From: Aminobacterium mobile DSM 12262
Lineage (GTDB): Bacteria; Synergistota; Synergistia; Synergistales; Aminobacteriaceae
Length of the DNA stretch: 64,000 bases
Direction: 5' to 3'
Assembly: GCF_000526395.1 (NCBI RefSeq)
Contig: NZ_JAFZ01000001.1
Location: forward strand, 744,001-808,000
Part shown: piece after piece, positions 37,294 to 46,944 of the stretch
Layout: every line of letters starts with the position of its first letter
Numbering within the stretch: the stretch's first letter is position 1
Position numbers and translations under genes: made by a program
Notes under the pieces: generated by a model
Told to the model about the DNA's origin: nothing
Seen by the model: the letters and a program-made list of their open reading frames with translations, nothing else
Database searches by the model: none

Positions 37294-38209
37294 TAGCAAA
37301 CGCAAGGTGGTCGTTTATACTGTTTTTGTGCTCTGTGCGTTAGCTGGCGCTGTATGGTTGTATGGCCTTTGGTGGCACTACTATCTCGTAACTCATCCGA
37401 GAATAGCTCAGGCGGTGCCTTACTCCTATGAAGAAGAGCTCCCTTTCCCGGGGATTCTTTTGTGGAATGAATTCATTCTCACATCACCGTCCCACGGCCG
37501 TCTTCAATATGCTGTGGAAGGATACGGTGGAAGGGTCGCTCAGGGAGATAAAATAGCTATTTTAGAAAATAATGGCTCTCAACAAATACTTCGAGCACCG
37601 CAGACAGGTTATTTTATTCCTGGGCTTGATGGATTGGAAGGGCAGGTTTGTTATCCAAACGTTTGGCCCGGGATAGAAAAAATCCCGAATACGCCGGAAC
37701 TCTCTCTCTTTCCACAAGGAAAAACAGTATCAAAAGGAGATCCCATAGGGAAATTTCTTCCCATGCCTCAAGATCTTCGGATTGTAGGTTATGCTGATAT
37801 GACTCCAGCACTTGAAAGGAGGATAGATAGGGGAAATGTCCTTTTAAGACGAGATAAGAATACATCTTTATATCAGGGCGAGGTTAGAGTGGCGAAAAAG
37901 CTAGGATATCGGTGCAAACTCTACCTTACTCTCCCTTTTTTCCCTATTAATATTGTTAAAAAACGGTCTGTATCGTATCTTATCTCTACAGAAAGCTATG
38001 TAGGTGTGGCAGTTCCCCAGTCGTCTATAATTTCCAGAGAGGGGAAGCTGGGAGTTTTTTGGGTGGGAGGAAATTATGTTCGATTCAAGGAAGTGAAAGG
38101 ATTCCCTCTTTCGGATCATTCTTTTTTTATTTTTGATGGTCTTCAGCCGGGCAATATTATTTTGCTTCGAGCAGATCACGCTAGGGAGGGCAGAATAGAG
38201 TTATGGTAG
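37283..38209 (+). CDS. HlyD-like membrane-anchored protein next to yggS-sepF
   Basis: 308 residues. A single N-terminal membrane helix (about residues 9-29) anchors an external domain with a biotinyl/lipoyl-like hairpin region (PSHGRLQYAVEGYGGRVAQG followed by DKIAIL) and a beta-barrel C-terminus. This is the layout of HlyD-family adaptors, and similar genes stand before yggS and sepF in some Firmicutes. No ABC exporter or outer-membrane channel gene is adjacent, so transport is not supported; a link to the division site is only suggested by location. It overlaps both neighbours. Confidence 0.6.
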   Translation: MNYSSKRKVVVYTVFVLCALAGAVWLYGLWWHYYLVTHPRIAQAVPYSYEEELPFPGILLWNEFILTSPSHGRLQYAVEGYGGRVAQGDKIAILENNGSQQILRAPQTGYFIPGLDGLEGQVCYPNVWPGIEKIPNTPELSLFPQGKTVSKGDPIGKFLPMPQDLRIVGYADMTPALERRIDRGNVLLRRDKNTSLYQGEVRVAKKLGYRCKLYLTLPFFPINIVKKRSVSYLISTESYVGVAVPQSSIISREGKLGVFWVGGNYVRFKEVKGFPLSDHSFFIFDGLQPGNIILLRADHAREGRIELW

Positions 38210-38907
38210 AGCAGGATATTCAAAAAAACATAGAATCTATACGAATTAAAATTGAAGAAAGTGCTCGCTTAAGCGGGCGGAGCGGAAAAGATGTTACATT
38301 AATAGCAGTAACGAAAACACGTTCAGTAGAAGAGATGGTCTTTGCCATACAGCACGGGGGAATCTCGGCTATTGGAGAAAATAGGGTTCAAGAAGCCTTG
38401 GAAAAGAAAAAGCAGTGGCCAGAAGATGTTGAAGTAGAGTGGCATCTTATCGGTCATTTACAGAGAAATAAAGCTCGTAAAGCCTTGGAATCTTTTCATA
38501 TGATTCAATCTGTAGATTCCATTTCTCTTGCGGATACATTACAACGTATCTGTTCTGAAGAGAATAGAAGTATCCCCATTTTGCTGGAAGTGAACACATC
38601 TGGGGAAGAGTCAAAACATGGCGTAGCACCAGAACAGGCAGAAACTCTGCTTGAACATGTTCAAGAGACGTGCCCTCTACTCTCTTTAAAGGGATTTATG
38701 ACAGTTGGTCCACTTACTGAAGATGAAATGTCAATACGGAAAGCCTTCGCTTCTTTACGGGAACTTCGTGATCGCTTGGAAGTTTCAAGTGGTCTTCCTT
38801 TACAGGAACTTTCTATGGGAATGAGCGGAGATTTTGGGTGGGCTATAGAGGAAGGAAGTACCATGGTTCGCGTTGGGTCGGCTATTTTCGGGGCCCGATC
38901 GTATTGA
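38203..38907 (+). CDS. yggS: YggS family pyridoxal phosphate homeostasis protein
   Basis: 234 residues, alanine racemase-like TIM barrel. VTLIAVTKTRS holds the PLP-binding lysine; IGENRVQEALEKK, WHLIGHLQRNKARKAL and LSMGMSGDFGWAIEEGSTMV are the family signatures. YggS/YlmE binds PLP without known catalysis and affects vitamin B6 and amino-acid homeostasis. The ATG at 38203 overlaps the HlyD-like stop. It precedes sepF, as ylmE does in Bacillus. Confidence 0.95.
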   Translation: MVEQDIQKNIESIRIKIEESARLSGRSGKDVTLIAVTKTRSVEEMVFAIQHGGISAIGENRVQEALEKKKQWPEDVEVEWHLIGHLQRNKARKALESFHMIQSVDSISLADTLQRICSEENRSIPILLEVNTSGEESKHGVAPEQAETLLEHVQETCPLLSLKGFMTVGPLTEDEMSIRKAFASLRELRDRLEVSSGLPLQELSMGMSGDFGWAIEEGSTMVRVGSAIFGARSY

Positions 38908-38932
38908 TCCTCTTATATGTGGAGGTGGTTGA

Positions 38933-39337
38933 ATGTTCGAGCGCCTCATGGCGATACTCGGTCTTGCTGAATATGATTACGATGAAGAGGGAATGACCGG
39001 ATCGCCAGACAGTCCTTCGGTTCAAGCCGAAGAGGATTTGGAGGAACGGCAGAGCAGGGTGTTAAAAACTCCTCCTGTCCAGGCTCAAGTGGTTTTATGT
39101 CGGGGGAATCTTTGTCTTGATCGCAGAGAAGAGCTGGGAGAGGCCCTTCATAAAGGGCAAATGGTTATCGTTGACCTCAGAAACATGGATCGCGATGTAG
39201 GGCAGAGCGTATTGGATTTTCTTTGTGGAGTAGCTTTTGCTATGCGTGGTGACGTGGCGAGAATATCTCCAGGAGTCTTTGTCGCCTCTCCACGAAAAGG
39301 GATTGTAGAGGAATGGAAGGAGGAACACCGTGCCTGA
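38933..39337 (+). CDS. sepF: Cell division protein SepF
   Basis: 134 residues. An N-terminal amphipathic start (MFERLMAILGLAEYDYDEE) for membrane binding, a linker, and a C-terminal SepF domain with VIVDLRNMDRDVGQSVLDFL and GDVARISPGVFVASP are visible. SepF tethers FtsZ to the membrane. The ATG follows GGAGGTGG. It overlaps divIVA by 8 bases. SepF is typical of Gram-positive and archaeal lineages; its presence in a likely diderm is worth noting. Confidence 0.93.
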   Translation: MFERLMAILGLAEYDYDEEGMTGSPDSPSVQAEEDLEERQSRVLKTPPVQAQVVLCRGNLCLDRREELGEALHKGQMVIVDLRNMDRDVGQSVLDFLCGVAFAMRGDVARISPGVFVASPRKGIVEEWKEEHRA

Positions 39338-39812
39338 GCTTATAACGGCGCTGGATGTAGAAAGTAAAACCTTTTCCAGAGCATTGAGGGGATATGATCC
39401 TGATCAGGTAGACGACTTCCTTGACCAGATAGTAGAAACACTTCGCCTTATGGCTGAAAAAACGACTGATCTGGAAAGGGATATTCAGCGTTTGGAAGAC
39501 CAACTCAAAGACTATAACAACTTGAAAGACACATTACAGGAGACGCTCCTCATGGCTCAACGAAGCGCTGAGGTGAAGACAGAAGCTGCCAAACAGGAAG
39601 CTGATGCCATTATCTCTGAGGCACGGGCTAAAGGGGAACGTATTGTATTTGAAGCTATGAACCAGCGTGATGCTTTTAGGCGAGATGCTCTCAGACTTCA
39701 GGAAATGAAGCGTACTTTCAAAAGCGACATGGCCGCGTTGCTCTCTAAATACACCTCTATGCTCGAAACGTTGCATGAAGAGGAGACTCTTGAGGAGCGT
39801 CAGCCAGAGTGA
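39330..39812 (+). CDS. divIVA: DivIVA domain-containing protein
   Basis: 160 residues. The N-terminal lipid-binding part contains TFSRALRGYDPDQVDDFLDQ, the DivIVA signature; the rest is almost continuous coiled coil. DivIVA senses negative membrane curvature at poles and septa and recruits partners. The GTG at 39330 overlaps the sepF end, and its stop overlaps the recG start (GTGA). Confidence 0.92.
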   Translation: MPELITALDVESKTFSRALRGYDPDQVDDFLDQIVETLRLMAEKTTDLERDIQRLEDQLKDYNNLKDTLQETLLMAQRSAEVKTEAAKQEADAIISEARAKGERIVFEAMNQRDAFRRDALRLQEMKRTFKSDMAALLSKYTSMLETLHEEETLEERQPE

Positions 39813-41896
39813 GGGAAAAAGATTCCACAGTGTCTGTACGCTTCGTAAAAGGAGTGGGAGCTGTACGGGAGAGGCTCTTGAACCGCCTTAATATCAGGAC
39901 GGTTCAGGATTTGTTGCTCTATTTCCCTCGCCGATATGAAGACAGGCGGGGCCTGACTCCTCTGAACAGCTTAGAGCCTGGCTCCACAGTATCTTTAATA
40001 GTCCGGCTTGTGACCATGGAAAAACATCGAACGTTGCGGGCAGGATTAACTCTTACTCGTGCCCTTTTTACAGATGGTCGGGATTTTGTACATGCAGTAT
40101 GGTTTAATCGGAGAGGGTTAGAACGAATTCTGACACCAGGGAAGGAAGTCGCCTTGTATGGCCTGGTGGAGCGTCGTTATGGGCAAATGCAGGTGACGAA
40201 TCCTGAATTTGAGGTGTTAGACGAGGGGGAAGATCCAGATTCTGTAGGGCATATAGTGCCAGTGTACCCTCTTACGTTGGGATTGCAACAGCGCTGGTTC
40301 AGGAAACTAGTCCGATCCTGTCTTGAGGCAGAAGAATTTCGCCCTGCAGAGCATTTGCCGGCTCATATCTGCTCAAAGTACAATTTTCCACCTCTTTCTG
40401 ATGCTGTCTTTGAGATGCATTATCCTAGTGCAGGGGCTCCCTGGAAAGCAGCACGGGATCGCTTGGCTTTCGACGAGTTTTTTACTCTTCAAGTAGGATT
40501 AGCTCTTCGCCGTGGGGAACGATCCCGGTTGGCGGAGAAAGCACCTCTGTTGCCTCGTGAGGGTGAGTTAAAGAAGCGTTTTCTGTCAGACGTTATTCCC
40601 TACCCCTTAACGTCCGCCCAAAGGAGGGTGGTGGGGGAGATTTCCAGCGATCTCGCTCAGGAGATACCTATGCATCGACTCCTTCAAGGCGATGTGGGGT
40701 CGGGGAAAACTGTAATAGCAGTTTTAGCCCTGCTCCAAGCTGTGGAGGGAGGGTTTCAGGGAGCTTTTATGGCCCCTACCGAAATATTAGCTCAGCAACA
40801 TTTCTATAGATTGTCTTCGTACCTAACTCCCTTAGGCGTATCAGTCGAGCTCTTAGTAGGCTCTCTTTCTTCACGGGATCGGCAGGATGCTTTACAAAGA
40901 ATAGAAAGAGGAGAAGCCCATGTTGTTGTTGGAACCCACGCGCTCTTTTCCGATCCAGTCTCTTTTCATAAATTGGCATTAGCGGTTATAGATGAACAAC
41001 ATCGTTTTGGCGTCTTACAGAAAAACGCTCTTAGAAACAAAGGGACACAGGAAGGACAAGCTCCTCATGTATTAGTTATGACGGCTACTCCGATCCCTAG
41101 AACTCTCACACTTTCAGTATATGGTGATCTCACAGTATCTATTATCGATGAGATGCCCCCTGGCCGCCTCCCCACGAAGACATGGTGGCTTCGTAAAAAA
41201 GAGACCCATCGACTTTGGCCCTTTCTCAGGGAGCGACACAGTGAAGGGGAGAAAATGTATTGGGTCTGTCCGTTGATAGAAGAGAGCGAATCTTTAGCCG
41301 TTGCCTCTGCTACAGAACGATACGAGCAGATATGTTCCATCTTCCCTGATATAAGAGCAGGGTTGCTTCATGGCCAACTTCCTCAAGAGGAAAAAGAGGC
41401 TACAATGAGGAAGTTTACTGCTGGTGAAATCGATCTTCTTGTGGCTACCACTGTGATTGAAGTGGGGGTTGACGTTTCTGAGGCTACTGTTATGGTTGTT
41501 GAGGACGCTCATCGTTTTGGCCTTTCTCAGCTTCATCAGCTTCGGGGCAGAGTTGGACGTGATGGACGGCAAGGATATTGCATTCTCTTGGGAGATCCCA
41601 CAACAAGAGGAGGCGTACAGCGTTTAAAGGTAATGTGTGCTACCACTGATGGATTTAAAATAGCTGAAGCAGATTTGAAACTTCGTGGTCCAGGAGAAGT
41701 TTGTGGGGTTCGACAACATGGAATTACTGATTTCAGAGTAGCCGATTTGTTGAAAGACCGTGCTTTGCTTGAATTGGCTCGTAGAGAAGCTTTTGATTTG
41801 GTAGCAGAGGATCCCTACCTTTCTCAAGAGCCTGAACTTTATTCTCATGTCCTTCAGACAGTAGGGAAATATTTGGATCTGGCGGGTATCGCATGA
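39809..41896 (+). CDS. recG: ATP-dependent DNA helicase RecG
   Basis: 695 residues. An N-terminal wedge (OB-fold) domain is followed by the helicase core: Walker A GDVGSGKTV, DEQH box AVIDEQHRFG, TATPIPRTL, and QLRGRVGRDGRQGYC in motif VI. The TRG region lies after it. RecG remodels stalled forks and branched DNA. The GTG at 39809 overlaps divIVA. recX starts inside its stop region (41893). Confidence 0.96.
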   Translation: MREKDSTVSVRFVKGVGAVRERLLNRLNIRTVQDLLLYFPRRYEDRRGLTPLNSLEPGSTVSLIVRLVTMEKHRTLRAGLTLTRALFTDGRDFVHAVWFNRRGLERILTPGKEVALYGLVERRYGQMQVTNPEFEVLDEGEDPDSVGHIVPVYPLTLGLQQRWFRKLVRSCLEAEEFRPAEHLPAHICSKYNFPPLSDAVFEMHYPSAGAPWKAARDRLAFDEFFTLQVGLALRRGERSRLAEKAPLLPREGELKKRFLSDVIPYPLTSAQRRVVGEISSDLAQEIPMHRLLQGDVGSGKTVIAVLALLQAVEGGFQGAFMAPTEILAQQHFYRLSSYLTPLGVSVELLVGSLSSRDRQDALQRIERGEAHVVVGTHALFSDPVSFHKLALAVIDEQHRFGVLQKNALRNKGTQEGQAPHVLVMTATPIPRTLTLSVYGDLTVSIIDEMPPGRLPTKTWWLRKKETHRLWPFLRERHSEGEKMYWVCPLIEESESLAVASATERYEQICSIFPDIRAGLLHGQLPQEEKEATMRKFTAGEIDLLVATTVIEVGVDVSEATVMVVEDAHRFGLSQLHQLRGRVGRDGRQGYCILLGDPTTRGGVQRLKVMCATTDGFKIAEADLKLRGPGEVCGVRQHGITDFRVADLLKDRALLELARREAFDLVAEDPYLSQEPELYSHVLQTVGKYLDLAGIA

Positions 41897-42330
41897 CAGT
41901 GTTGTATAATTTTGAAAGATATGTTCTCCGACTATTGGCGCGGGGGGCGTATACATGTTGGCAGATTCGAGATAAACTCATGAAGAAAGGAGCTACAGAA
42001 GACGTAGCTCAGCAACTTGTGGAAAAATATACAGAACTTGGCTTTTTGGATGATGAGGCCTATAGTATTCTTTTCATAGCATCTCATACCAGTTGGGGAG
42101 ATAGAAAGTTACACGATGAACTCCACAGGCGAGGAGTCCATCGTGATTTAATTTTGAAAGTGCTGGAGGAAGCGGAACCCGACGAAGAAAGCCGGGCTTG
42201 CAGCTTGGTAATAGAATGGAGTTCTCAGGGTATAGTCTCTGAAAAAATACGAGGAAGGCTGATTCGGAGAGGTTTTTCTCTTCATTCCGTTAGAAAAGCT
42301 TTGGAAAGGACTTGTGAGCCCTTCTATTGA
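41893..42330 (+). CDS. recX: Recombination regulatory protein RecX
   Basis: 145 residues, three-helix repeat family. RGAYTCWQIRDKLMKKGA with LVEKYTELGFLDDEAYS, a second RKLHDELHRRGV repeat and a third IRGRLIRRGFSLHSVRKAL repeat match RecX, which modulates RecA filaments. recA is not in the window; the pairing here is with recG. The ATG at 41893 overlaps the recG stop. Confidence 0.88.
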   Translation: MTVLYNFERYVLRLLARGAYTCWQIRDKLMKKGATEDVAQQLVEKYTELGFLDDEAYSILFIASHTSWGDRKLHDELHRRGVHRDLILKVLEEAEPDEESRACSLVIEWSSQGIVSEKIRGRLIRRGFSLHSVRKALERTCEPFY

Positions 42331-42421
42331 CCTGTAAAATATAATCCTCAGCACGACGTGTGCGGTCTTAAAAATCTAGTGACAGCACCTTGAAAATAAA
42401 ATGAGGAGTGATAGGCCAATT

Positions 42422-43963
42422 ATGCAAATTATGACTGCAATTTTAGGAATAGCTGCAGGCCTGGCTGCTGGTGTTGCGGCTGGGTTTATGCTTTCGAAAA
42501 CTATTGGAGCAAAACACCTTGAAAATGCTAAACTTCAGGCGGAAGCGCTCTTAAAAGAGGCTTTACAAGAAGGGGAACAGCGGAAGCGTGAAAAATTGAC
42601 GGAAGCGAGAGAAGAGGCTTATCGGCTCCGTCAGGAAGTGGAAAGGGAAAATAAGGATCGTCGAGCCGAGTTGCAGCGGGCGGAGCGGCGCCTTGAGCAG
42701 AAAGAGGAGAATCTCGATAAAAAAATTGATCGGGTTTCTCACAAGGAAGAAGAGCTTCGGCTTCGCCGAGAGGATCTTGAAAAAAAGATAGCTGAACTTG
42801 ATACCTTGAGACAGAAACAGGTCGTTCGTCTGGAAGAGATTGCACAAATGTCTCAGGAAGAGGCGCGAGAGATATTGTTGGTCCAGACTGAAGACAACAT
42901 GCAGCACGATCTCGGCATGTTGGTAAAAGACCTTGAAGAGAGGGCTCGACGAGACGCAGAAAAGAAAGCCAAAGAGATTATTGTTACGGCAGTTCAGCGA
43001 TGTTCTGTAGATCAGACCTCTGAAGTGGCTGTAAGTGTTGTGCCCCTGCCTTCCGACGAGATGAAAGGACGTATTATTGGCCGTGAAGGGCGTAACATTC
43101 GTTCTTTCGAGACGTTAACAGGCGTAGATCTTATTGTTGATGATACTCCTGAGGCTGTGACGTTGAGCAGTTTTGACCCTGTACGCAGAGAAGTTGCCCG
43201 TCTCTCTTTGGAACGGCTTGTGGCTGATGGCAGAATTCATCCAGCCCGTATTGAAGAGCTGGTAGAGAAGGCCACAAAAGATGTGGAAGAGCAGATTCTG
43301 GAGGCTGGCGAAACAGCCCTTCTCGAAACAGGGGTTAAGAATATGCACGATGATCTTGTACATCTTATTGGGCAGTTGAAATACCGCTATAGTTACGGGC
43401 AAAACGCATTGCAGCATAGCTTGGAGGTCGCTCATTTGGCGGGTATCATGGCGGCAGAGCTTGGTTTTGATGAGGAATTGGCTCGTCGTGCAGGATTGCT
43501 TCATGATATAGGAAAGGCTGTGGACCACCAGGTAGAAGGGCCTCACGCTCTGATCGGTGCTGACATAGCTAAGCGTTACAATGAGGCTCCAGAAGTGGTT
43601 AACGCTATAGCAGCTCACCATGAAGATGTGGAACAGAATACTGTATATGATGTTATTATCGCTGCTGCTGACGCTGTAAGCGCTTCTCGTCCCGGAGCAC
43701 GAAGAGAAAGTCTCGATGCGTATATTAAGCGACTTGAAAAACTAGAGGAAGTTGCCAAGTCCTTTAAAGGGGTTAGCAAAGCTTTCGCTATTCAGGCTGG
43801 GCGCGAAGTACGCGTTGTGGTCTCTCCGAATGTAACAGATGAGGGTGTAGTCTATAAATTAGCCTACGATATTGCCCGAAAAATAGAAGAAGAAATGAAA
43901 TATCCAGGGCAAATCAAAGTGACCGTTACGCGAGAAATACGAGCTACAGAATATGCAAAGTAG
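42422..43963 (+). CDS. rny: Ribonuclease Y
   Basis: 513 residues. An N-terminal membrane helix ([16 protein letters not shown]), a long charged coiled coil (about residues 30-190), a KH domain with [15 protein letters not shown] and an HD domain with [12 protein letters not shown] are in the standard RNase Y order. It starts mRNA decay in many Gram-positive bacteria. The ATG at 42422 follows GAGGAGTGATAGG; the frame opens at 42401. The rny-ymdB order is conserved with Firmicutes. Confidence 0.97.
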   Translation: MQIMTAILGIAAGLAAGVAAGFMLSKTIGAKHLENAKLQAEALLKEALQEGEQRKREKLTEAREEAYRLRQEVERENKDRRAELQRAERRLEQKEENLDKKIDRVSHKEEELRLRREDLEKKIAELDTLRQKQVVRLEEIAQMSQEEAREILLVQTEDNMQHDLGMLVKDLEERARRDAEKKAKEIIVTAVQRCSVDQTSEVAVSVVPLPSDEMKGRIIGREGRNIRSFETLTGVDLIVDDTPEAVTLSSFDPVRREVARLSLERLVADGRIHPARIEELVEKATKDVEEQILEAGETALLETGVKNMHDDLVHLIGQLKYRYSYGQNALQHSLEVAHLAGIMAAELGFDEELARRAGLLHDIGKAVDHQVEGPHALIGADIAKRYNEAPEVVNAIAAHHEDVEQNTVYDVIIAAADAVSASRPGARRESLDAYIKRLEKLEEVAKSFKGVSKAFAIQAGREVRVVVSPNVTDEGVVYKLAYDIARKIEEEMKYPGQIKVTVTREIRATEYAK

Positions 43964-43975
43964 GCTATAAAAGTT

Positions 43976-44761
43976 ATGAGAATACTATTTATAGGAGACA
44001 TAGTAGGACGCCCAGGTCGAAAGACCTTGTCAATTTTGTTACCCCAACTGAAAAAAGAGTTTGCGAAAATTGATTTTATTATTGTGAATGGAGAGAATGC
44101 TGCGGCAGGAAAAGGTCTGACAGAAAAGATAATGAATGATCTTTTTGATATGGGAGTCGATGGGATTACCTCGGGGAACCATATATGGGATCGTTCAGAC
44201 TTCTATTCTGTTCTGGATGAAGAAATTCGGGTAGTACGACCTGCCAACTATCCCCCGGGATGTCCCGGACAAGGGGTTAGTGTGCTATCTAAAAATGGGA
44301 AGAGATTAGCTCTCTTAAACCTCCAGGGGAGGGTTTTTATGCCCGATCTGGATTGTCCATTTCGCAAGGCTGATGAAATTCTAGAAGAGCTGAATGGAGT
44401 TCCTGTCCTTGTAGATTTTCATGCAGAGGCTACTTCTGAGAAGAGAGTTTTGGGTTTCTATCTAGATGGGAGAGTTTCAGCTTTCCTCGGAACCCACACT
44501 CATGTTCAGACTGCAGATGAAGAAATTTTACCCGATGGAACAGCTTATATATCGGATGTGGGTATGACAGGTGCTCACCGAAGTGCTATCGGAATGACTC
44601 TTGAAAGCGTTCTTCCTCGTTTCTTGACAGCGCTTCCCTCTCGATTCCAGGTGGCGGAGGATGATCTTCGTCTCTGCGCTGTGCTTATTGATGTGGAAGA
44701 AGAAACAGGAAAAGCTCTTTCTATACAGAGAATCATGAGATTTCTGCCAAAAGAAGACTAA
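43976..44761 (+). CDS. ymdB: YmdB family metallophosphoesterase
   Basis: 261 residues. Metal-binding motifs GDIVGRPG, NGENAAAGKG, SGNHIWDRSD, VDFHAEATSEK and GTHTHVQTADE are all present. YmdB is a cyclic-nucleotide or RNA-related phosphodiesterase that affects development and biofilm choices in Bacillus; the physiological substrate here is unknown. It lies 12 bases after rny and ends before a bidirectional terminator. Confidence 0.94.
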   Translation: MRILFIGDIVGRPGRKTLSILLPQLKKEFAKIDFIIVNGENAAAGKGLTEKIMNDLFDMGVDGITSGNHIWDRSDFYSVLDEEIRVVRPANYPPGCPGQGVSVLSKNGKRLALLNLQGRVFMPDLDCPFRKADEILEELNGVPVLVDFHAEATSEKRVLGFYLDGRVSAFLGTHTHVQTADEEILPDGTAYISDVGMTGAHRSAIGMTLESVLPRFLTALPSRFQVAEDDLRLCAVLIDVEEETGKALSIQRIMRFLPKED

Positions 44762-44784
44762 GTATAGGTTCAATATGTGTAAGT

Positions 44785-44824
44785 AAAAGAGACCATCCCA
44801 AAAAATCGGGATGGCCTCTTTTTT
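44785..44824. terminator. Bidirectional terminator between ymdB and hypE
   Basis: AAAAGAG (44785-44791) and CCATCCC (44793-44799) pair with GGGATGG (44808-44814) and CTCTTTT (44816-44822), with one A/C mismatch. T-rich stretches flank both sides, fitting the convergent genes. Confidence 0.9.
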
Positions 44825-44886
44825 ATTGTACGTATGAAATTCTCAATTATTTTTATGAAACGCCTCTTTTTGCTGGCATTGCGGAA

Positions 44887-45876
44887 TCAACAAATGCGGG
44901 GGAGCATCTCCCCTACAGGCATGTCGACAACACGCATCCCGCCTATCTCTGTTATGAGAGCCACCATCCCCGGGTGCTCCTCTGTAACCGTTCCTATAAG
45001 GGATGCCTCTTTGCAGAGAGGATGGGCATGCAATTGCCTCAAAATGTCTTGAGTCTGAGAAGGATCCACGGCTATGGCTGCACATCCTTCACAAGCGAGA
45101 TAGAGAGGATCAAAACCTAAAATATCGCAGACAGACTGCACTGTCTCTCGGATAGGGATGTTTTTTTCTACAAGCTCAATCCCTATCTTTCGACCTTCCG
45201 CCCATTCGCACATAACAGTGCCAAGACCACCCCGAGTGCAATCTCGCATACATCGAAGCCCCTCTATGTCCAGGAGGGGTTCCAGCATATTCCATAAAGG
45301 AGCGCAATCACTCTCAAGCCCCTCTGGCGTCAAATCAAAACGACTCGCACCGATTGTTGCGCCATGTCGGCCGATAGAGGTGGAAACAATAATGCTATCC
45401 CCTGGCTTAAGGCGATCCATTCCCAGCGGGTAGGAGGTAACCTGTTCTCCTACAGCACAAGTAGTAATGAAAAGCCCTTCTACGTGTCCTTTTGGGACAA
45501 CTTTTGTATCCCCCGCTACGAGCTTGATATCAAGATGATGACAAATATGGGCGGCACTTTCCATGTATCGCGCAAGTTCTGATATAGGAAGCCCCTCTTC
45601 TGCCACTACGCTCATGGCGATGAATTGGGGACGAACGCCCCGAACGGCTAAATCGTTTGCACTGCCGCATATGGCCAATTCTCCAATATCCCCCCCGGGA
45701 AACTCACGAGGAGACACGGTGAAACTATCGATAGTGATGCCATATTTCTCCCACACTAACGCACAATCCTCAAGCTCGGGAACTGTATCCTTAGAGGAGA
45801 ATGCACCGAGAATAGCTTCTATTAGGTTTTGAGTTAAGCGTCCTCCGCTTCCGTGGCCAAGGGTAATTTTTTCCAA
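44887..45876 (-). CDS. hypE: Hydrogenase maturation protein HypE
   Basis: 329 residues. ITLGHGSGGRLTQNLI at the start, DDCALV-like metal and ATP sites (ELEDCALVWEKYGI), and a C-terminus ending PRIC, whose cysteine is carbamoylated then dehydrated to a thiocyanate, are diagnostic. HypE supplies cyanide ligands for the NiFe active site. The start is a TTG at 45876 with AGAGGTG at good spacing, overlapping the hypD end by about 43 bases. Confidence 0.96.
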   Translation of the reverse strand: MEKITLGHGSGGRLTQNLIEAILGAFSSKDTVPELEDCALVWEKYGITIDSFTVSPREFPGGDIGELAICGSANDLAVRGVRPQFIAMSVVAEEGLPISELARYMESAAHICHHLDIKLVAGDTKVVPKGHVEGLFITTCAVGEQVTSYPLGMDRLKPGDSIIVSTSIGRHGATIGASRFDLTPEGLESDCAPLWNMLEPLLDIEGLRCMRDCTRGGLGTVMCEWAEGRKIGIELVEKNIPIRETVQSVCDILGFDPLYLACEGCAAIAVDPSQTQDILRQLHAHPLCKEASLIGTVTEEHPGMVALITEIGGMRVVDMPVGEMLPRIC

Positions 45877-46943
45877 GAAGATACACCTCTTCTATTATAT
45901 TTATAGTATGCAGAACATGAACCTTCGCTAGAAACCATACAAGGCCCTATCGGCGTCATGGGTGTGCATTGAGCAGCGAAAAGGGGACATTGGCTGGGTA
46001 CTAAATGTCCGGACAGAATATCTCCACATCGACAGCCGTGAGGCGGTGGAGGAGTTGGTATAGTGAGTTCCAGTTTGGGAATAGCGTCAAAGAATGAATA
46101 TGAGTCTTTTAATTGATACCCCGACTGGGGGATGACACCCAGCCCTCTCCAGGATGCAGAGCATGATTGGAACACAGAATCAAGGAGGTTCAGGGCTTTG
46201 AGGTTCCCCTCGGGTCTCACTGCTCGGGGATATAAAGAGTGGAGGGCCGCTGTGCAAGATGTCCTCTGAAAAGTAAGATCCGCTATAGCTAAAAGAATAT
46301 CCATAGGTTCAAAGCCGGCAATAGCACAGGGGATGCCATACTCTTTTGATATAAATCTGTAGCCGGAATGGCCCAGAATAACGCTCACATGTCCAGGAAG
46401 GATAAAACCATCAATCTGTAAGACGGGGTCTTGTACAAGTTGCTTTAATACCGGCGGGGTTTTTTTATGGAAACAGAGAATAGAAAAGTTCCGCACCCTT
46501 TCCTTTGCTGCTTCCAGAATTGTAGCAGCTGTGGCAGGAGCTGTTGTTTCGAAACCGACAGCTAAAAAAACAACCTCTTTTTTAGGATGTTCCTTTGCGA
46601 GGTTTAGCGCTTGAGCTGCACTGGTGACTACTTGCACCTCGCGACCTTCGCTCTTTTTCCCTGCTAGGGAACCGTGAGTTCCTGGGACCCGAAGCATATC
46701 TCCATATGTAGCGATCATAATACTAGGAGTATCAAGAAGATCTATAGCGCAATCAATTTCGCCCTGATCTGTTACGCAAACTGGGCACCCAGGTCCTGAC
46801 AGAAGAGAGATATTTGGAGGGAGGAGAGAGCGGATCCCCGAACGAAAAATGGAAACAGTATGAGTTCCACAAACCTCCATGAAAGTCAGCGGTTCCGAAG
46901 CCCTTTGAGAAATAGCTTCTATTATCGTGCGGGAAGATTTCAT
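45834..46943 (-). CDS. hypD: Hydrogenase maturation protein HypD
   Basis: 369 residues, near the typical 370. FMEVCGTHTVSIFRSGIRSL, LLSGPGCPVCVT and a C-terminal cysteine set (GCRCGDILSG, PSQCPLF) form the iron and 4Fe-4S sites. HypD with HypC carries the Fe(CN)2CO unit. I prefer the ATG at 46943, one base after the hypC stop; the frame extends to 46985 within hypC, with a second in-frame ATG at 46970. Confidence 0.95.
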   Translation of the reverse strand: MKSSRTIIEAISQRASEPLTFMEVCGTHTVSIFRSGIRSLLPPNISLLSGPGCPVCVTDQGEIDCAIDLLDTPSIMIATYGDMLRVPGTHGSLAGKKSEGREVQVVTSAAQALNLAKEHPKKEVVFLAVGFETTAPATAATILEAAKERVRNFSILCFHKKTPPVLKQLVQDPVLQIDGFILPGHVSVILGHSGYRFISKEYGIPCAIAGFEPMDILLAIADLTFQRTSCTAALHSLYPRAVRPEGNLKALNLLDSVFQSCSASWRGLGVIPQSGYQLKDSYSFFDAIPKLELTIPTPPPPHGCRCGDILSGHLVPSQCPLFAAQCTPMTPIGPCMVSSEGSCSAYYKYNRRGVSSWKKLPLATEAEDA

Positions 46944-46944
46944 A

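Noticed and set aside
42327-42345. Promoter TTGACC...TATAAT before rny
   Set aside because: The spacer is only 7 bases, so these boxes cannot form one promoter; a -10-only promoter cannot be excluded.
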